64,000 nt of DNA from JBOZRQ01 sp050789255 (GTDB lineage Bacteria > Bacillota > Sulfobacillia > Symbiobacteriales > Symbiobacteriaceae): positions 1 to 64,000 of the forward strand of contig JBOZRQ010000010.1 of the NCBI GenBank assembly GCA_050789255.1, in the 5' to 3' direction. A program made the translations under genes and the position numbers. This document shows, in pieces, positions 27,064 to 36,581 of the stretch. The notes under the pieces are model-generated. The model was not told where the DNA came from, made no database searches, and worked only from the letters and a program-made list of their open reading frames with translations. Position 1 is the stretch's first letter. The number at the start of each line of letters is the position of its first letter.

Positions 27064-27915
27064 TTAGAACGCCGGGATGACGGCGCCGCTGAACTTGGAC
27101 TCGATGAACTTCTTGACCTCGGCGGAGGTGAGGAGCTTCATCAGGGTCTTGATCTCGGGCCGGTTCTCGTCGCCCTTGCGGACGGCGACGATGTTGGCGT
27201 AGGGGTTGTTGGTGGCGGACTCGACGGCCAGGGTCTTGGCGTCGATCTTGAGGCTGTTCTTGGCCTCCAGGTAGTAGTTGCCGTTGATGACCGCAGCGTT
27301 CACGTCGGCCAGGCTGCGGGCGAGCAGGGCGGCCTCCAGCTCCTTGATCTTCAGGTTCTTGGGGTTCTCCACGATGTCCTTGGTGGTCGCCTTCACGCCC
27401 ACGCCGTCCTTCAGCTTCAGCAGGCCGTTCTGGGCCAGCAGGTTCAGGGCACGGCCGAGGTTGGTGGTGTCGTTGGGCACGGCGATAGTGGCGCCGTCAG
27501 CGATCTCCTTGATATCCTTCAGCTTGGTGGAGTACAGGCCCAGGGGCTCCAGGTGCACGGCGCCGGCGCTCACCAGCTGCAGGTTGCGCTGGGTGGCGAA
27601 GTCGGTCAGATAGGGGACGTGCTGGAAGTAGTTCGCATCCAGCGCCTTGTCGTTCAGGGCGATGTTGGGCTGCACATAGTCGGTGAACTCGACGATCTCG
27701 ATCTTGATGCCTTCCTTCTCGGCGAGGGGCTGCACAGCCTTCAGGATGTCGCCGTGGGGGGTCGGCGAGGCGCCAACCTTCAGGGTGACGACCTTCGGAG
27801 CCTCAGCCTTGGGAGCCTCAGCGGCCGGAGCAGGAGTCTTGGTGCCGCCGCAGCCGGCGAGCAGGCCCACGGAGAGCACGGAAGCGATCAGACCAACCGT
27901 GAAACGCTTGAACAT
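27064..27915 (-). CDS. metQ: Methionine ABC transporter substrate-binding lipoprotein MetQ
   Basis: This 283-residue lipoprotein has a signal peptide with lipobox LLAGC (Cys22), then an NLPA-family binding domain. Conserved segments include VGASPTPHGDIL, FTDYVQPN, NYFQHVPYL and VPNDTTNLGRAL, which line the methionine pocket. It captures methionine outside the membrane for MetI and MetN, encoded just upstream in the same operon. GGAGG precedes the ATG. Confidence 0.96.
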   Translation of the reverse strand: MFKRFTVGLIASVLSVGLLAGCGGTKTPAPAAEAPKAEAPKVVTLKVGASPTPHGDILKAVQPLAEKEGIKIEIVEFTDYVQPNIALNDKALDANYFQHVPYLTDFATQRNLQLVSAGAVHLEPLGLYSTKLKDIKEIADGATIAVPNDTTNLGRALNLLAQNGLLKLKDGVGVKATTKDIVENPKNLKIKELEAALLARSLADVNAAVINGNYYLEAKNSLKIDAKTLAVESATNNPYANIVAVRKGDENRPEIKTLMKLLTSAEVKKFIESKFSGAVIPAF

Positions 27916-27939
27916 CTTAGATGCTACCTCCAGATTGAA

Positions 27940-28590
27940 CTACTTAGGTTTTACCCCGGCGGCCAAACGGTCGCCGAGAAACTGAATCAGCTGCACGAGA
28001 ACCACCAGCACCACGAGACAGGCGATCATGATGTCGGTCTTGAAGCGCATGTAACCCCACCGGACAGCCAGATCGCCCAGGCCGCCGCCGCCGATGGCGC
28101 CCGCCATCGCGCTGTAGCCGAGCACGGAGATCATCATGAGCGCCGTGCCGCGAATCAGGGAGGGCAGGGCCTCGGGGATCAGCACCTTGCGGATGATCTG
28201 CCAGGCCGAGGAGCCCATCGCCACGGCGGCCTCCACGAGACCGGGGTCGACCTCCCGCAGGCTTTGCTCCACCACGCGACCCATGAAGGGAATCGCAGCG
28301 ATCACCAGGGGCACGATCGCAGCGGTCGTCTCAATGGTTGTGCCGACGATCAGGCGGGTCAGGGGGGACACCGCCACCATCAGGATGATGAACGGCGCCG
28401 ACCGGCCGATGTTGACTACGGCGCCGAGGATCCGGTTCAGCAGGGGCATCTCCCAGACGCCGCCCCGGTCCGTCGCCACGAGCAGCACGCCCAGCGGCAG
28501 CCCGGCGATAATAATGAAGACCGCCGCCACACCCGTCATGTAGAGCGTCTCCCAGGTGGCCTCCAGGAGCATCTCGGCCATCTCATTCAC
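27940..28590 (-). CDS. metI: Methionine ABC transporter permease MetI
   Basis: The 216-residue permease has five membrane helices and the ATPase-coupling motif EAAVAMGSSAWQIIRKVLIP (about 131-150). Its length and helix count match MetI. The GTG start at 28590 follows GGAGG by 9 bases and overlaps the metN stop by 8 bases. It forms the channel of the MetNIQ importer. Confidence 0.95.
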   Translation of the reverse strand: MNEMAEMLLEATWETLYMTGVAAVFIIIAGLPLGVLLVATDRGGVWEMPLLNRILGAVVNIGRSAPFIILMVAVSPLTRLIVGTTIETTAAIVPLVIAAIPFMGRVVEQSLREVDPGLVEAAVAMGSSAWQIIRKVLIPEALPSLIRGTALMMISVLGYSAMAGAIGGGGLGDLAVRWGYMRFKTDIMIACLVVLVVLVQLIQFLGDRLAAGVKPK

Positions 28591-29575
28591 CGAACATCAC
28601 CTCCGGGGTGAGGCCCTGCTCCCGCAGGAACTCCAGGGCGCCGGCCACCGAGCCCTCGGAGCCGGTGATCTCCAGGAGCAGCCGGCCCACCCGGGTGGCG
28701 CCGACCCGCTCCACAGAACCCTCAATAATATTGGCATCCACCTCGAAGCGGCGGATCATCTGCGAGATCACCGGCTTCTCGGCCTGATCCCCGACAAACG
28801 ACAGCGCAATCCGGGTGGCGCCAGCCCGCCATGCCACGTTGGAGAAGGGCTCGTAGAACAGCTCGTGCAGCCGTGAACCCGGTCGGGCGATCAGGTCGAC
28901 CACCTTGCCGGACTCCACCAGGCGGCCCTGCTCCAGGATCGCCACCGAGTCGCAGATCTCCCGCACCACATCCATTTGATGGGTGATCAGCAGGATCGTC
29001 AGGCCCAGCTTGCGGTTGATGTCCCGCAGCAGCGCCAGCACCGACCGGGTCGTCTCGGGGTCGAGGGCCGAGGTGGCCTCATCGGAGAGCAGGATCTTGG
29101 GCCCCGGGGCCAGCGCCCGGGCGATGCCCACCCGCTGCTTCTGGCCGCCGGAGAGCTGGCTGGGGTAAGCACCGGCCTTCTCCGCCAGACCGACCAGTTC
29201 CAGCAGCTCGGCCACCCGGCTCTTGATCTGCTCGGGCTTCCACCCGGCAATCTCCAGGGGATAGGCCACGTTGCCCGCCACCGTGCGGGACTGGAACAGG
29301 TTGAAGTGCTGAAAGATCATGCCGATCTTCTGGCGTTCTCGGCGCAGTTCAGCAGGTCTGAGCGAGAGCATCTCCCGCCCGTCCACCAGGATCCGGCCGG
29401 CGCTGGGCCGCTCCAGCAGGTTGACGCAGCGAATCAGCGTGGACTTGCCGGCGCCGCTCTGCCCCAGCACGCCGTAGATCTCACCGGGGGCGACGGTCAC
29501 GGTCACATCCCGCAGAGCCTCAACCTGGCGCCCTTCCTGGCTGTATACCTTGCTAATGCCACGAAGCTCGATCAT
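28583..29575 (-). CDS. metN: Methionine ABC transporter ATPase MetN
   Basis: The 330-residue ATPase has Walker A GQSGAGKST (about 38-46), signature LSGGQKQRV, Walker B ILLSDEATSALDP, and a C-terminal NIL domain (about 255-330). That domain is the methionine-sensing regulator specific to MetN. ATG 29575 is chosen because the family begins MIELRGISK; a run of G residues lies about 10 bases upstream. Transcription reaches it through a SAM-I riboswitch leader. Confidence 0.96.
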   Translation of the reverse strand: MIELRGISKVYSQEGRQVEALRDVTVTVAPGEIYGVLGQSGAGKSTLIRCVNLLERPSAGRILVDGREMLSLRPAELRRERQKIGMIFQHFNLFQSRTVAGNVAYPLEIAGWKPEQIKSRVAELLELVGLAEKAGAYPSQLSGGQKQRVGIARALAPGPKILLSDEATSALDPETTRSVLALLRDINRKLGLTILLITHQMDVVREICDSVAILEQGRLVESGKVVDLIARPGSRLHELFYEPFSNVAWRAGATRIALSFVGDQAEKPVISQMIRRFEVDANIIEGSVERVGATRVGRLLLEITGSEGSVAGALEFLREQGLTPEVMFGE

Positions 29576-29607
29576 CGAAGCGAATCCCCCCTTTCCTCGG
29601 GCAATAC

Positions 29608-29636
29608 AAAAGCGCCCCCAATGCAAGGAGGCGCTA
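29608..29636 (-). terminator. Riboswitch-controlled intrinsic terminator
   Basis: Read leftward, AGCGCCTCC and GGGGGCGCT form a stem with loop TTGCATT followed by TTTTGT. The 5' arm includes CGCCTC, which can instead pair with GAGGCG at the 3' edge of the aptamer, giving the antiterminator. Confidence 0.88.
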
Positions 29637-29654
29637 GCATTCGACGCTGGTCGC

Positions 29655-29776
29655 CTCTCATCGCGGAAGGCCCCAAAACGGGCGCCTCCCCAGGAATTGG
29701 CACCGTGCCTGCATGGGATGCATGCCGGTTGCCGTGGCTTCATCGGGCCAGTCCCTCAGCCGACTCTGGATAAGAG
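29655..29776 (-). promoter_or_regulatory. SAM-I riboswitch (S-box) upstream of metNIQ
   Basis: The minus strand carries the S-box landmarks in order: CTCTTATCCAGAG, GAGGGACTGGCCC, GATGAAGCCACGGCAACC, GGTGCCAATTCC and the closing GATGAGAG. The P1 helix pairs the two ends. S-adenosylmethionine binding is expected to favour the terminator at 29608-29636 and shut off methionine import. Confidence 0.96.
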
Positions 29777-29811
29777 TGATGTGCTATACAGTTAGTGGTG
29801 CAACGAATCGG

Positions 29812-29840
29812 ATTGTACCAGCGCTCCAAAGGGCTGTCAA
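29812..29840 (-). promoter_or_regulatory. Promoter of the metNIQ operon
   Basis: Read leftward: TTGACA (29835-29840), exactly 17 bases, then TACAAT (29812-29817). This is nearly perfect for the housekeeping sigma factor. The transcript would begin about 30 bases before the riboswitch. Confidence 0.9.
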
Positions 29841-29987
29841 CGAACTGTACCCAGGTTTGAGAACAAAATCACGAAGTCGAAATCGGTTGATTCTGCCCAC
29901 ACATCGGACCCTTCCCCCTTGCATCACAAGCAGGATTTCACTATATTCGGATGAATTCATTGCCGAAGAAAGCGAGTTGACGAATCA

Positions 29988-31370
29988 ATGAGCCATCCCC
30001 GCCTCGAACGCATGGCTGCAAACCTGCTTGAACCCAAACTCGTCCGCCGCCAGGGTTTCAACTCCGCCACGCTCGCCGACCAGATGCGCACCCACGCCGT
30101 CCCCGGGGTCAGCATCGCCGTCATCCATGATTACGCCATCGAGGTCGCCGAGAGCTTTGGCCTAAAGGAAGCCGGCCAACCTGACCCCATCACCCCCGAG
30201 ACCATGTTCCAGGCCTGCTCTGTCAGCAAGCCGGTCACCGCCACCGCCGTCATGCGGCTCGCCCAGGACGGCCTCCTCGACCTCGACGAGGATGTCAACC
30301 GGTACCTGACCTCCTGGAAGGTGCGGGGCACGGGTAACTGGCAGCCCAAGGTGACCCTGCGCCAGCTCCTGAGCCACAGCGCCGGCACGTCGGTGCACGG
30401 CTTCGTCGGCTACGACCGATACGCCGCCATCCCCACCCTGCGCCAGATTCTGGACGGCGAACCGCCCGCCAATACAGCGCCGATCCGGGTCGACCACCTG
30501 CCGGGCACGCGCTTCCGCTATAGCGGGGGCGGCTTCACGGTGGTCCAGCAGCTCCTGGAGGATGTACTGAAGGCGCCCTTCGTGCAGATCATGGCAGACT
30601 TGGTGCTGCGCCCGCTGGGCATGGTGAACTCCACCTTCGCCCAGCCGCTCCCCGAAGCGATGTGGGACCGGGCTGCCAGCGGGCATCGCATCGGCGGCGG
30701 CGTGGCGCACGGAAAGTGGCAGGTCCACCCGGAGACCGCCGCCGGCGGCCTCTGGACCACCCCCACCGACCTGGCCCGCCTCGCACTCGACCTTCAGCTC
30801 GCCAGAGCAGGGCGCCCGGCCCGCCTCTTCACCAAGGCAATGGCCGACGAGATGATGAGGCCCAATCCTGGCGGCTGGGGCATCGGCTTCGCACTGGATG
30901 GCCCCCGCTTCCGCCATCCCGGCGACAACCCCGGTTTCCAGTGTACGCTGGTGGCCTACCAGGACTACGGCGAAGGAATCGTGGTCATGGCAAACTGCGA
31001 CGAGGGCTGGCACGTCAATGACGCTTTGGTCCGTGCGGCTGCTGCGGAGTATCAGTGGCCCCTCTCCTACCCCGCCGACTTCGGCTTCTACCCGGTCAGT
31101 GTACCGGCCCCGCCCCAGGTTGCTCCGGAGGTGCTTGCCCGCTACGCTGGCGACTATCTGCTCCGGGAGGACTACCCCGTGAAGGTGCTTGTCCAGGATG
31201 ATCAGCTCTACATACAGGCCGGGGCACAGCTGCCCGTACCCATGGTCGCCGCCACCGAGAACCAGTTTTACTGCGAGTTGCTCAACATGTTCGCCGTCTT
31301 CCAACACGATGGAGCCTTGACCCTCTACGTTGCCGGCGAGCCCTTCATGTGTCGTCGTCAGATACTTTAG
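29988..31370 (+). CDS. Serine hydrolase, class C beta-lactamase family
   Basis: This 460-residue protein carries S-V-S-K (about 78-81) as the nucleophile motif, Y-S-G in RFRYSGGGF (about 182) replacing YxN, and a degenerate third motif (RHPGDNPGF, about 308-316) where HxG is expected. A C-terminal lipocalin-like add-on begins near 375. No signal peptide is visible. It probably hydrolyses a small ester or peptide. The ribosome binding site is weak, and the gene stands alone between the met operon and a sugar transporter. Confidence 0.82.
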   Translation: MSHPRLERMAANLLEPKLVRRQGFNSATLADQMRTHAVPGVSIAVIHDYAIEVAESFGLKEAGQPDPITPETMFQACSVSKPVTATAVMRLAQDGLLDLDEDVNRYLTSWKVRGTGNWQPKVTLRQLLSHSAGTSVHGFVGYDRYAAIPTLRQILDGEPPANTAPIRVDHLPGTRFRYSGGGFTVVQQLLEDVLKAPFVQIMADLVLRPLGMVNSTFAQPLPEAMWDRAASGHRIGGGVAHGKWQVHPETAAGGLWTTPTDLARLALDLQLARAGRPARLFTKAMADEMMRPNPGGWGIGFALDGPRFRHPGDNPGFQCTLVAYQDYGEGIVVMANCDEGWHVNDALVRAAAAEYQWPLSYPADFGFYPVSVPAPPQVAPEVLARYAGDYLLREDYPVKVLVQDDQLYIQAGAQLPVPMVAATENQFYCELLNMFAVFQHDGALTLYVAGEPFMCRRQIL

Positions 31371-31484
31371 GCAACGAAGTTTATAAATCTCAAGGTTGAA
31401 AATAACCGCTTCCCACATGAACATTTTGGTAGTATGATTTCCTGGGTTCGGCATCAAGTCGGACGGATTTGAGGAGGATACGTT

Positions 31485-32804
31485 TTGAAAATCACCCGGT
31501 TGCTGGCTGGAGCGCTTGCCCTGTCCGTAGCCCTCGCGGGCTGCGGCGGCGAGACCAAGAAGGAAGAGGCCCCGAAGACGAACGAGACCACCACGACCGC
31601 CCCGGCCAAGACCGTTGAGTTGCAGTTCTACTTCCCGGTTGCCGTCGGCGGTGCTGTCACCAAGAACATCGAGGACATGGTCAGCGAGTTCAACACCAAG
31701 AACCCGTCCATCAAGGTCACCCCGGTCTTCGCCGGCGACTACACCCAGACCATGACCAAGGTGCAGGCTGCGGCTGCCGGCGGTACCCCCGCCGATGTGA
31801 CCGTGCTGCTCGCCACCGACGTCTTCACCCTGAAGACCCAGAACGCCATCGTGCCGCTTGACGACCTCGTCGCCAAGGACAAGGACGGCGCCGCCTGGCT
31901 CGCCGACTTCACCCCCGCCTTCATGGGCAACTCCAAGCTCGACGGCAAGACCTGGTCGGTCCCCTTCCAGCGCTCCACCGTCGTGATGTACTACAACAAG
32001 GACCTCTTCAAGGCCGCTGGCATCGCCAACCCGCCCAAGACCTGGGACGAGCTGGTTGACGCCGGCAAGAAGCTGACCAAGGACGGCGTGTGGGGCCTTG
32101 AGATCCCCTCCGACGGCAACCCCAGCTGGGTCTTCTCCTCCTTCTTCATCCAGAACGGCAAGAACGTCGTCAACGAGGCTGGCAACGAGGTCTCCTTCAA
32201 CGCCCCCGAGGTGGTTGAGGCCCTCACCTTCATCCAGGCGCTCGGCAAGACCCACAAGATCATGCCCGAAGGCGTGACCGCGTGGGCCAACGTGCCGAAC
32301 GACTTCATCAACGGCAAGGCCGCTATGATCTTCCACACCACCGGCTCCATCGGCAACATCAAGTCCAAGATGGACGTCGCCAAGATCGGCGTCGCAGCCC
32401 TCCCCGGCAAGAAGCGCCAGGGCAGCCCGACCGGCGGTGGCAACCTCTACATTATGAAGACCACCCCCGAGAAGCAGGAAGCCGCCTATAAGTTTGTCAA
32501 GTTCATGACCGAGCCCGACCGCGTCGCCGCCTGGTCCGCCGCCACCGGCTACATTCCCGCCACCAAGAAGGCCACCGAGGCCAAGGCCTGGAAGGATGCC
32601 GTCGCTGCGTTCCCCGGCTTCGCTGACGCCGTTGGCGCCATGCAGTTCGCCGACCGTGAGATCGCCACTTACCAGAACCAGCAGGTCCTCAAGGCCCTGG
32701 GCGACCAGCTCCAGGCGGTCGTCACCGGCAGCAAGTCCGCCAAGGACGCCCTGGAACAGGCCCAGAAGGACGCCACGGCGATCCTCGCTCCGTTTAAGAA
32801 GTAA
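31485..32804 (+). CDS. ABC transporter sugar-binding lipoprotein
   Basis: The 439-residue protein has a lipoprotein signal peptide with the lipobox ending at Cys20, a charged linker, and a family 1 solute-binding domain of the MalE/UgpB type. Visible features are ELQFYFPVAVGG at the domain start, VPFQRSTVVMYYNKDLFK, and FINGKAAMIFHTTGS. It captures a sugar or glycerol-phosphate-like solute for the two following permeases. The start is TTG 31485 after GAGGAGG. The ATPase of this importer is not encoded here, which is common when a shared MsmK-type ATPase serves several systems. Confidence 0.9.
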   Translation: MKITRLLAGALALSVALAGCGGETKKEEAPKTNETTTTAPAKTVELQFYFPVAVGGAVTKNIEDMVSEFNTKNPSIKVTPVFAGDYTQTMTKVQAAAAGGTPADVTVLLATDVFTLKTQNAIVPLDDLVAKDKDGAAWLADFTPAFMGNSKLDGKTWSVPFQRSTVVMYYNKDLFKAAGIANPPKTWDELVDAGKKLTKDGVWGLEIPSDGNPSWVFSSFFIQNGKNVVNEAGNEVSFNAPEVVEALTFIQALGKTHKIMPEGVTAWANVPNDFINGKAAMIFHTTGSIGNIKSKMDVAKIGVAALPGKKRQGSPTGGGNLYIMKTTPEKQEAAYKFVKFMTEPDRVAAWSAATGYIPATKKATEAKAWKDAVAAFPGFADAVGAMQFADREIATYQNQQVLKALGDQLQAVVTGSKSAKDALEQAQKDATAILAPFKK

Positions 32805-32821
32805 GTAGGAGGCGACTCCGC

Positions 32822-33760
32822 ATGGCCCACCCTGCGAAGCATACCGCAGCGCCGGCCAGCGTGGTTCCCCCGAAGGCAAAAAGGCGGGCCCCCAGGATCA
32901 ACTGGGGGCCCTACCTGCTTCTTCTGCCCTCGGCGGTGCTGCTGGCTGTCTTCACCATCTACCCCATGGCCGCCTCGGGCTACCTCGCGCTGTTCCGGGC
33001 CAACATGGCCTTCCCGGGCCAGGAGTACATCGGGCTTGAGAACTTCAAGACCCTCGCCGAATCCGAGCTGTTCCGGACCGTGCTGAAGAACACCTTCACC
33101 TTTGCCATCGGCACGATCCCCCTGACCGTGCTGCTGGCGCTCTTCCTGGCCGTGCAGCTGAACCGGAAGCTCCGGTCGGTCTCGCTCCTGCGCGCCGCCT
33201 TCTTCTATCCCACCATGCTGCCCCTGGTCTCCGCCGCCTCGATCTGGAACTTCATGTACAACCCCCACTACGGCCCGGTCAACACGCTGGTCAAGTTCTT
33301 CGGGGGCACGGCGCAGAACTGGCTGGGCGACCCGCACCTGGCCCTGCCCGCCGTCATGTTCGTCTCGATTTGGAAGGATGCCGGCTACTTCATGCTCTTC
33401 TACCTCGCCGGCCTGCAGAACATGCCCAGCGACGTCTTCGAGGCGGCCGACCTCGACGGCGCCAACCGCTGGCAGCAGTTCTGGCGGATCACCTTCCCCC
33501 TCCTCACGCCAACCACGCTGTTCGTCGCGACGATCAGCTTCATCAACGCCTTCAAGACCGTCGATCAGATCTACATCATGACCGGCGGCGGTCCGCAGAA
33601 TGCCACCAACGTGCTGCTCTACCACATCTATGAAGTGATGCTCACCTTTATGGACAAGGGGATGGGCGCCGCCGCCTCGGTCGTGCTGATCGTCATCCTC
33701 CTGGCCGCCGCCCTCTTCAACCACTTCTACGTGGACCGGAAGGTGGTGCACTATGAATAA
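32822..33760 (+). CDS. Sugar ABC transporter permease (UgpA/MalF type)
   Basis: The 312-residue permease has six membrane helices after a cytoplasmic basic N-terminus. The ATPase-docking motif is FEAADLDGANRWQQFWRITF (about 205-224). AGGAGG precedes the ATG, and the gene lies 17 bases after the binding-protein gene. It pairs with the next permease to form the importer channel; the substrate is presumably an oligosaccharide or glycerol-3-phosphate. Confidence 0.93.
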   Translation: MAHPAKHTAAPASVVPPKAKRRAPRINWGPYLLLLPSAVLLAVFTIYPMAASGYLALFRANMAFPGQEYIGLENFKTLAESELFRTVLKNTFTFAIGTIPLTVLLALFLAVQLNRKLRSVSLLRAAFFYPTMLPLVSAASIWNFMYNPHYGPVNTLVKFFGGTAQNWLGDPHLALPAVMFVSIWKDAGYFMLFYLAGLQNMPSDVFEAADLDGANRWQQFWRITFPLLTPTTLFVATISFINAFKTVDQIYIMTGGGPQNATNVLLYHIYEVMLTFMDKGMGAAASVVLIVILLAAALFNHFYVDRKVVHYE

Positions 33761-34583
33761 GAAGCTGTCGCTCACCGAGTGGGCGCTCTACGGGCTGACC
33801 GCCGCCCTGGCGCTCGGCTGGCTGATCCCGCTGGCCTGGACCATCGCCACCTCGATCCGCCCGCAGACCGTGCCGGTCGGCACCGGGTCGCTCTGGTGGG
33901 GCGGCTCGGCCACCCTGGACAATTTCGCCCGGGCCTGGGAGACGGCGCCGTTTGCGACCTACTACCGGAACACGGTCATCATCGTGGTCAGCATCCTGTT
34001 GCTGCAGATGATCACCATCACCCTGGGCGGCTTCGTCTTCGCCCGCATGAACTTCTGGGGCAAGGATGTGATCTTCATCCTCTTCCTGCTCCAGCTCATG
34101 GTGCCCGCCGAGGCGCTGGTGCTGCCGAACTTCACCACCATGCGGGCGCTGCACCTGGTCAACACCCGGCTGGCGATCATGCTGCCCTACGTCGCTTCGG
34201 CGATGGGTACCTTCCTGATGCGGCAGACCTTCAAGCAGGTCCCCAAGGACCTGGAGGAGGCGGCCCGAATCGATGGCTGCGGGCCGCTGAAGACGCTCTG
34301 GCATGTGTTCATCCCGGTGGCCCGGCCCACCATGGCGGCCTGGGCGCTGGTCTCGATCAGCTTCCACTGGAACAACTTCTTCTGGCCGCTGATCATCACC
34401 AATACCAAGGACGTGCGCCCGCTCACCGTGGGTCTGGCGCTGCTGACCAAGTCCTCCGAGTCCGGCGCCGACTGGTCGATGATCACCGCCGGTACGGTCA
34501 TGGTGGTCGCCCCGCTCCTGGTCGCCTTCTTCCTCTTCCAGCGTCAGTTCATGAACAGCTTCATGCGCTCGGGCATCAAGTAA
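33753..34583 (+). CDS. Sugar ABC transporter permease (UgpE/MalG type)
   Basis: This 276-residue permease has six helices, the docking motif LEEAARIDGCGPLKTLWHVF (about 167-186), and a C-terminus FMRSGIK typical of the MalG side. It overlaps the first permease gene by 8 bases. A strong terminator follows, ending the three-gene operon without an ATPase gene. Confidence 0.93.
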   Translation: MNKKLSLTEWALYGLTAALALGWLIPLAWTIATSIRPQTVPVGTGSLWWGGSATLDNFARAWETAPFATYYRNTVIIVVSILLLQMITITLGGFVFARMNFWGKDVIFILFLLQLMVPAEALVLPNFTTMRALHLVNTRLAIMLPYVASAMGTFLMRQTFKQVPKDLEEAARIDGCGPLKTLWHVFIPVARPTMAAWALVSISFHWNNFFWPLIITNTKDVRPLTVGLALLTKSSESGADWSMITAGTVMVVAPLLVAFFLFQRQFMNSFMRSGIK

Positions 34584-34589
34584 ATCGAT

Positions 34590-34619
34590 GAGGGGCCAGC
34601 CGGCCCCTCTGTTTCTTTT
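34590..34619. terminator. Terminator of the sugar transporter operon
   Basis: The perfect stem GAGGGGCC/GGCCCCTC with loop AGCC is followed by TGTTTCTTTT on the plus strand. It also lies at the end of the convergent DUF4353-like gene. Confidence 0.92.
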
Positions 34620-36456
34620 AGCGGCGGGGACCCCGGGCGCCGGCAGGGCCGGAGGTCACGCCGGATTCGTTCAGCCAGGTGACGATATTGGAGACCGAGA
34701 AGCTGACCAGCTTGTTGCTGCCGGTGTAGAAGGTGTAGGAGCCGCCCTTCTTCAGGTCGGGGGAGCTGACGACGAACGACTGGTACTGCCGCTTGGGGGC
34801 GAAGGTGACGATGCTCTTCCCATCGCTGTCCTTCAGGGTGACCTCCTGGCCGGCCGGCTGGACCTGGCTGAAGCTCAGCCCGAGGGCGTACTGGGTGGAG
34901 TCCGTGGAGGGCGCCTGGGCCATGCCCGCGCTGCCCGCAGCGATAATCAGGCCGCCCGTCACCTTGAAGACGCCGTCGTAGTCGATCGGGCCGTTGTTGT
35001 TGGCCGTCGGGCCGTTCACGATCACCGTGCCGTCGGTCATGAAGATGGAGCCGTTGGCATCAAGGCCGTCGCCCAGGGCATCGACCGTGACCTTGCCGCC
35101 GCCAATGTGCAGGGCCACGTCACCCGAGGCGCTGAAGTTGTTCTGGCCCGGGCGCCCGCCCATCGCCGACTGGTCGGCGCCGCCGGCGACGTTGATGCCG
35201 TCATCGCTGGCCACCAGGCTGGTCTCGCCTCCGGTGATGGTGATCAGCTTGCTCTCCAGCCCTTCGTAGCTCTTGGTGATATCGACCTTGCCGCCCTGGA
35301 TGTTCAGGGCCGCATCGGCGTGGACGCCGTCGTCGCCGGAGGTGATGGCGAACTCACCGCCCGCGATGGTGACGATGTTGTTGCCGTGGATGGCGTCGTC
35401 CGCCGAGTCGATCTTGAAGGTGCCGCCGCTGATCAGGATGTCGGCGCCCGCCTTCAGGGCCTTGGCGCTCTTGGAGTCGGTCTTGGTCGTGGAGACCGGG
35501 GCGGGCTGGGCTCCGCCGCCACGGGGCGCCATGCCGGGGCCGCCGCCCACGGGGCCGTTGTCGGCTGCGTGGACCACGCCGTTGTCACTGCCTCCGTTCG
35601 TGGTGATGGTGAACGTCCCGCCAGCGATCTGCAGCGCCGTCTCCGCCTGGATGCCGTCCGAGCCGGATTTGATCGCGAAGGTGCCTCCTTCGATGTTGAT
35701 GTAGCCCTTGGCCGAATCGGTGTCGTTGCTGGAGCGAATGCCATCGCCGCCGGCCTGGATGGTGAAGCTGCCCTGCTTGATCGCCAGCATATCCCGGCCG
35801 ATCAGGCCGTCATCCACGGCGTTAATGGCGATCTTGCCGCCCATGATCTTCAGGTCGTCCTTGCTCATGATGCCGTTGTTGTAATTGCCCTGGACGGTGA
35901 GGGCGCCGGTGCCGTTGATGGTCAGGTCGTCGTCGCTGTAGATCGCCGCGTTGGGCTGGTCATCGCCGGAGGATGCGTAGGTCTTGGCGTCGGAGACCAG
36001 GTTCTGCGTCCCTTCCTGGAGGGTGATGACGGCCTTATCGGCCTTCTTCACATGGACGGGTGCGCCGCTCTTGCTCTGAATCTCCACGCCGTTGAAGACC
36101 AGCCTGACCGTGCCCTTGTTCTGGGTATCGACGACGATCTGCCCGTCGTCCAGCTTGCCGCTGAGTACGTACACGCCCGCCGACAGGATCATGGTCTTGT
36201 TGCCGTTCAGGGAGACGTTCGCCCCGGTAAAGGAGGCCGAGGAGCCCTTCAACTCAATGTAGGTGGGGTTCTGCTGCTTCCAGTCCGTGTACTCGTCGTC
36301 ACCGTCGTAGCTGATTTCCGTTTTGGTTACTGCGACCGTCTTCGTGTTTACGCTGGCAGTGTTGGTGGCGATCGGCGGCGTCGCTGCCTTGGAGCACGCA
36401 GCCGACGTGGCCGCCACGAGGAGCAGGGATATCAGTCTACGGTTTGTCTTTGTCAT
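34618..36456 (-). CDS. Exported DUF4353-like carbohydrate-binding beta-helix protein
   Basis: The 612-residue protein has an N-terminal signal peptide (a Cys near residue 20 suggests a lipoprotein). It consists mostly of short repeated strands of the type ITINGGTFxIxSGxDGI, seen more than ten times, for example INIEGGTFAIKSGSDGIQAE. Such repeats build the right-handed beta-helix of the Cthe_2159/DUF4353 family, known to bind polysaccharides such as acidic sugars. A Gly/Pro loop (MAPRGGG) interrupts near the middle. The start is ATG 36456, 8 bases after TGGAGG. Confidence 0.85.
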   Translation of the reverse strand: MTKTNRRLISLLLVAATSAACSKAATPPIATNTASVNTKTVAVTKTEISYDGDDEYTDWKQQNPTYIELKGSSASFTGANVSLNGNKTMILSAGVYVLSGKLDDGQIVVDTQNKGTVRLVFNGVEIQSKSGAPVHVKKADKAVITLQEGTQNLVSDAKTYASSGDDQPNAAIYSDDDLTINGTGALTVQGNYNNGIMSKDDLKIMGGKIAINAVDDGLIGRDMLAIKQGSFTIQAGGDGIRSSNDTDSAKGYINIEGGTFAIKSGSDGIQAETALQIAGGTFTITTNGGSDNGVVHAADNGPVGGGPGMAPRGGGAQPAPVSTTKTDSKSAKALKAGADILISGGTFKIDSADDAIHGNNIVTIAGGEFAITSGDDGVHADAALNIQGGKVDITKSYEGLESKLITITGGETSLVASDDGINVAGGADQSAMGGRPGQNNFSASGDVALHIGGGKVTVDALGDGLDANGSIFMTDGTVIVNGPTANNNGPIDYDGVFKVTGGLIIAAGSAGMAQAPSTDSTQYALGLSFSQVQPAGQEVTLKDSDGKSIVTFAPKRQYQSFVVSSPDLKKGGSYTFYTGSNKLVSFSVSNIVTWLNESGVTSGPAGARGPRR

Positions 36457-36581
36457 GTCCCGGGCCTCCATTAGTGTGCAGTGTGGTCCGCTGGTCTGTA
36501 TTGTGGCAAGCCCAACTGAAGCCAGCCTGAAAGCAGGTACAGAATTGATTGAGCCGAACATTCATGGTGGGTGATCGTGCC

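Noticed and set aside
30162..32879. A 905-codon minus-strand frame opposite the hydrolase and sugar-binding genes
   Set aside because: The two plus-strand genes have signal peptide, catalytic motifs and ribosome binding sites; the opposite frame is composition noise.
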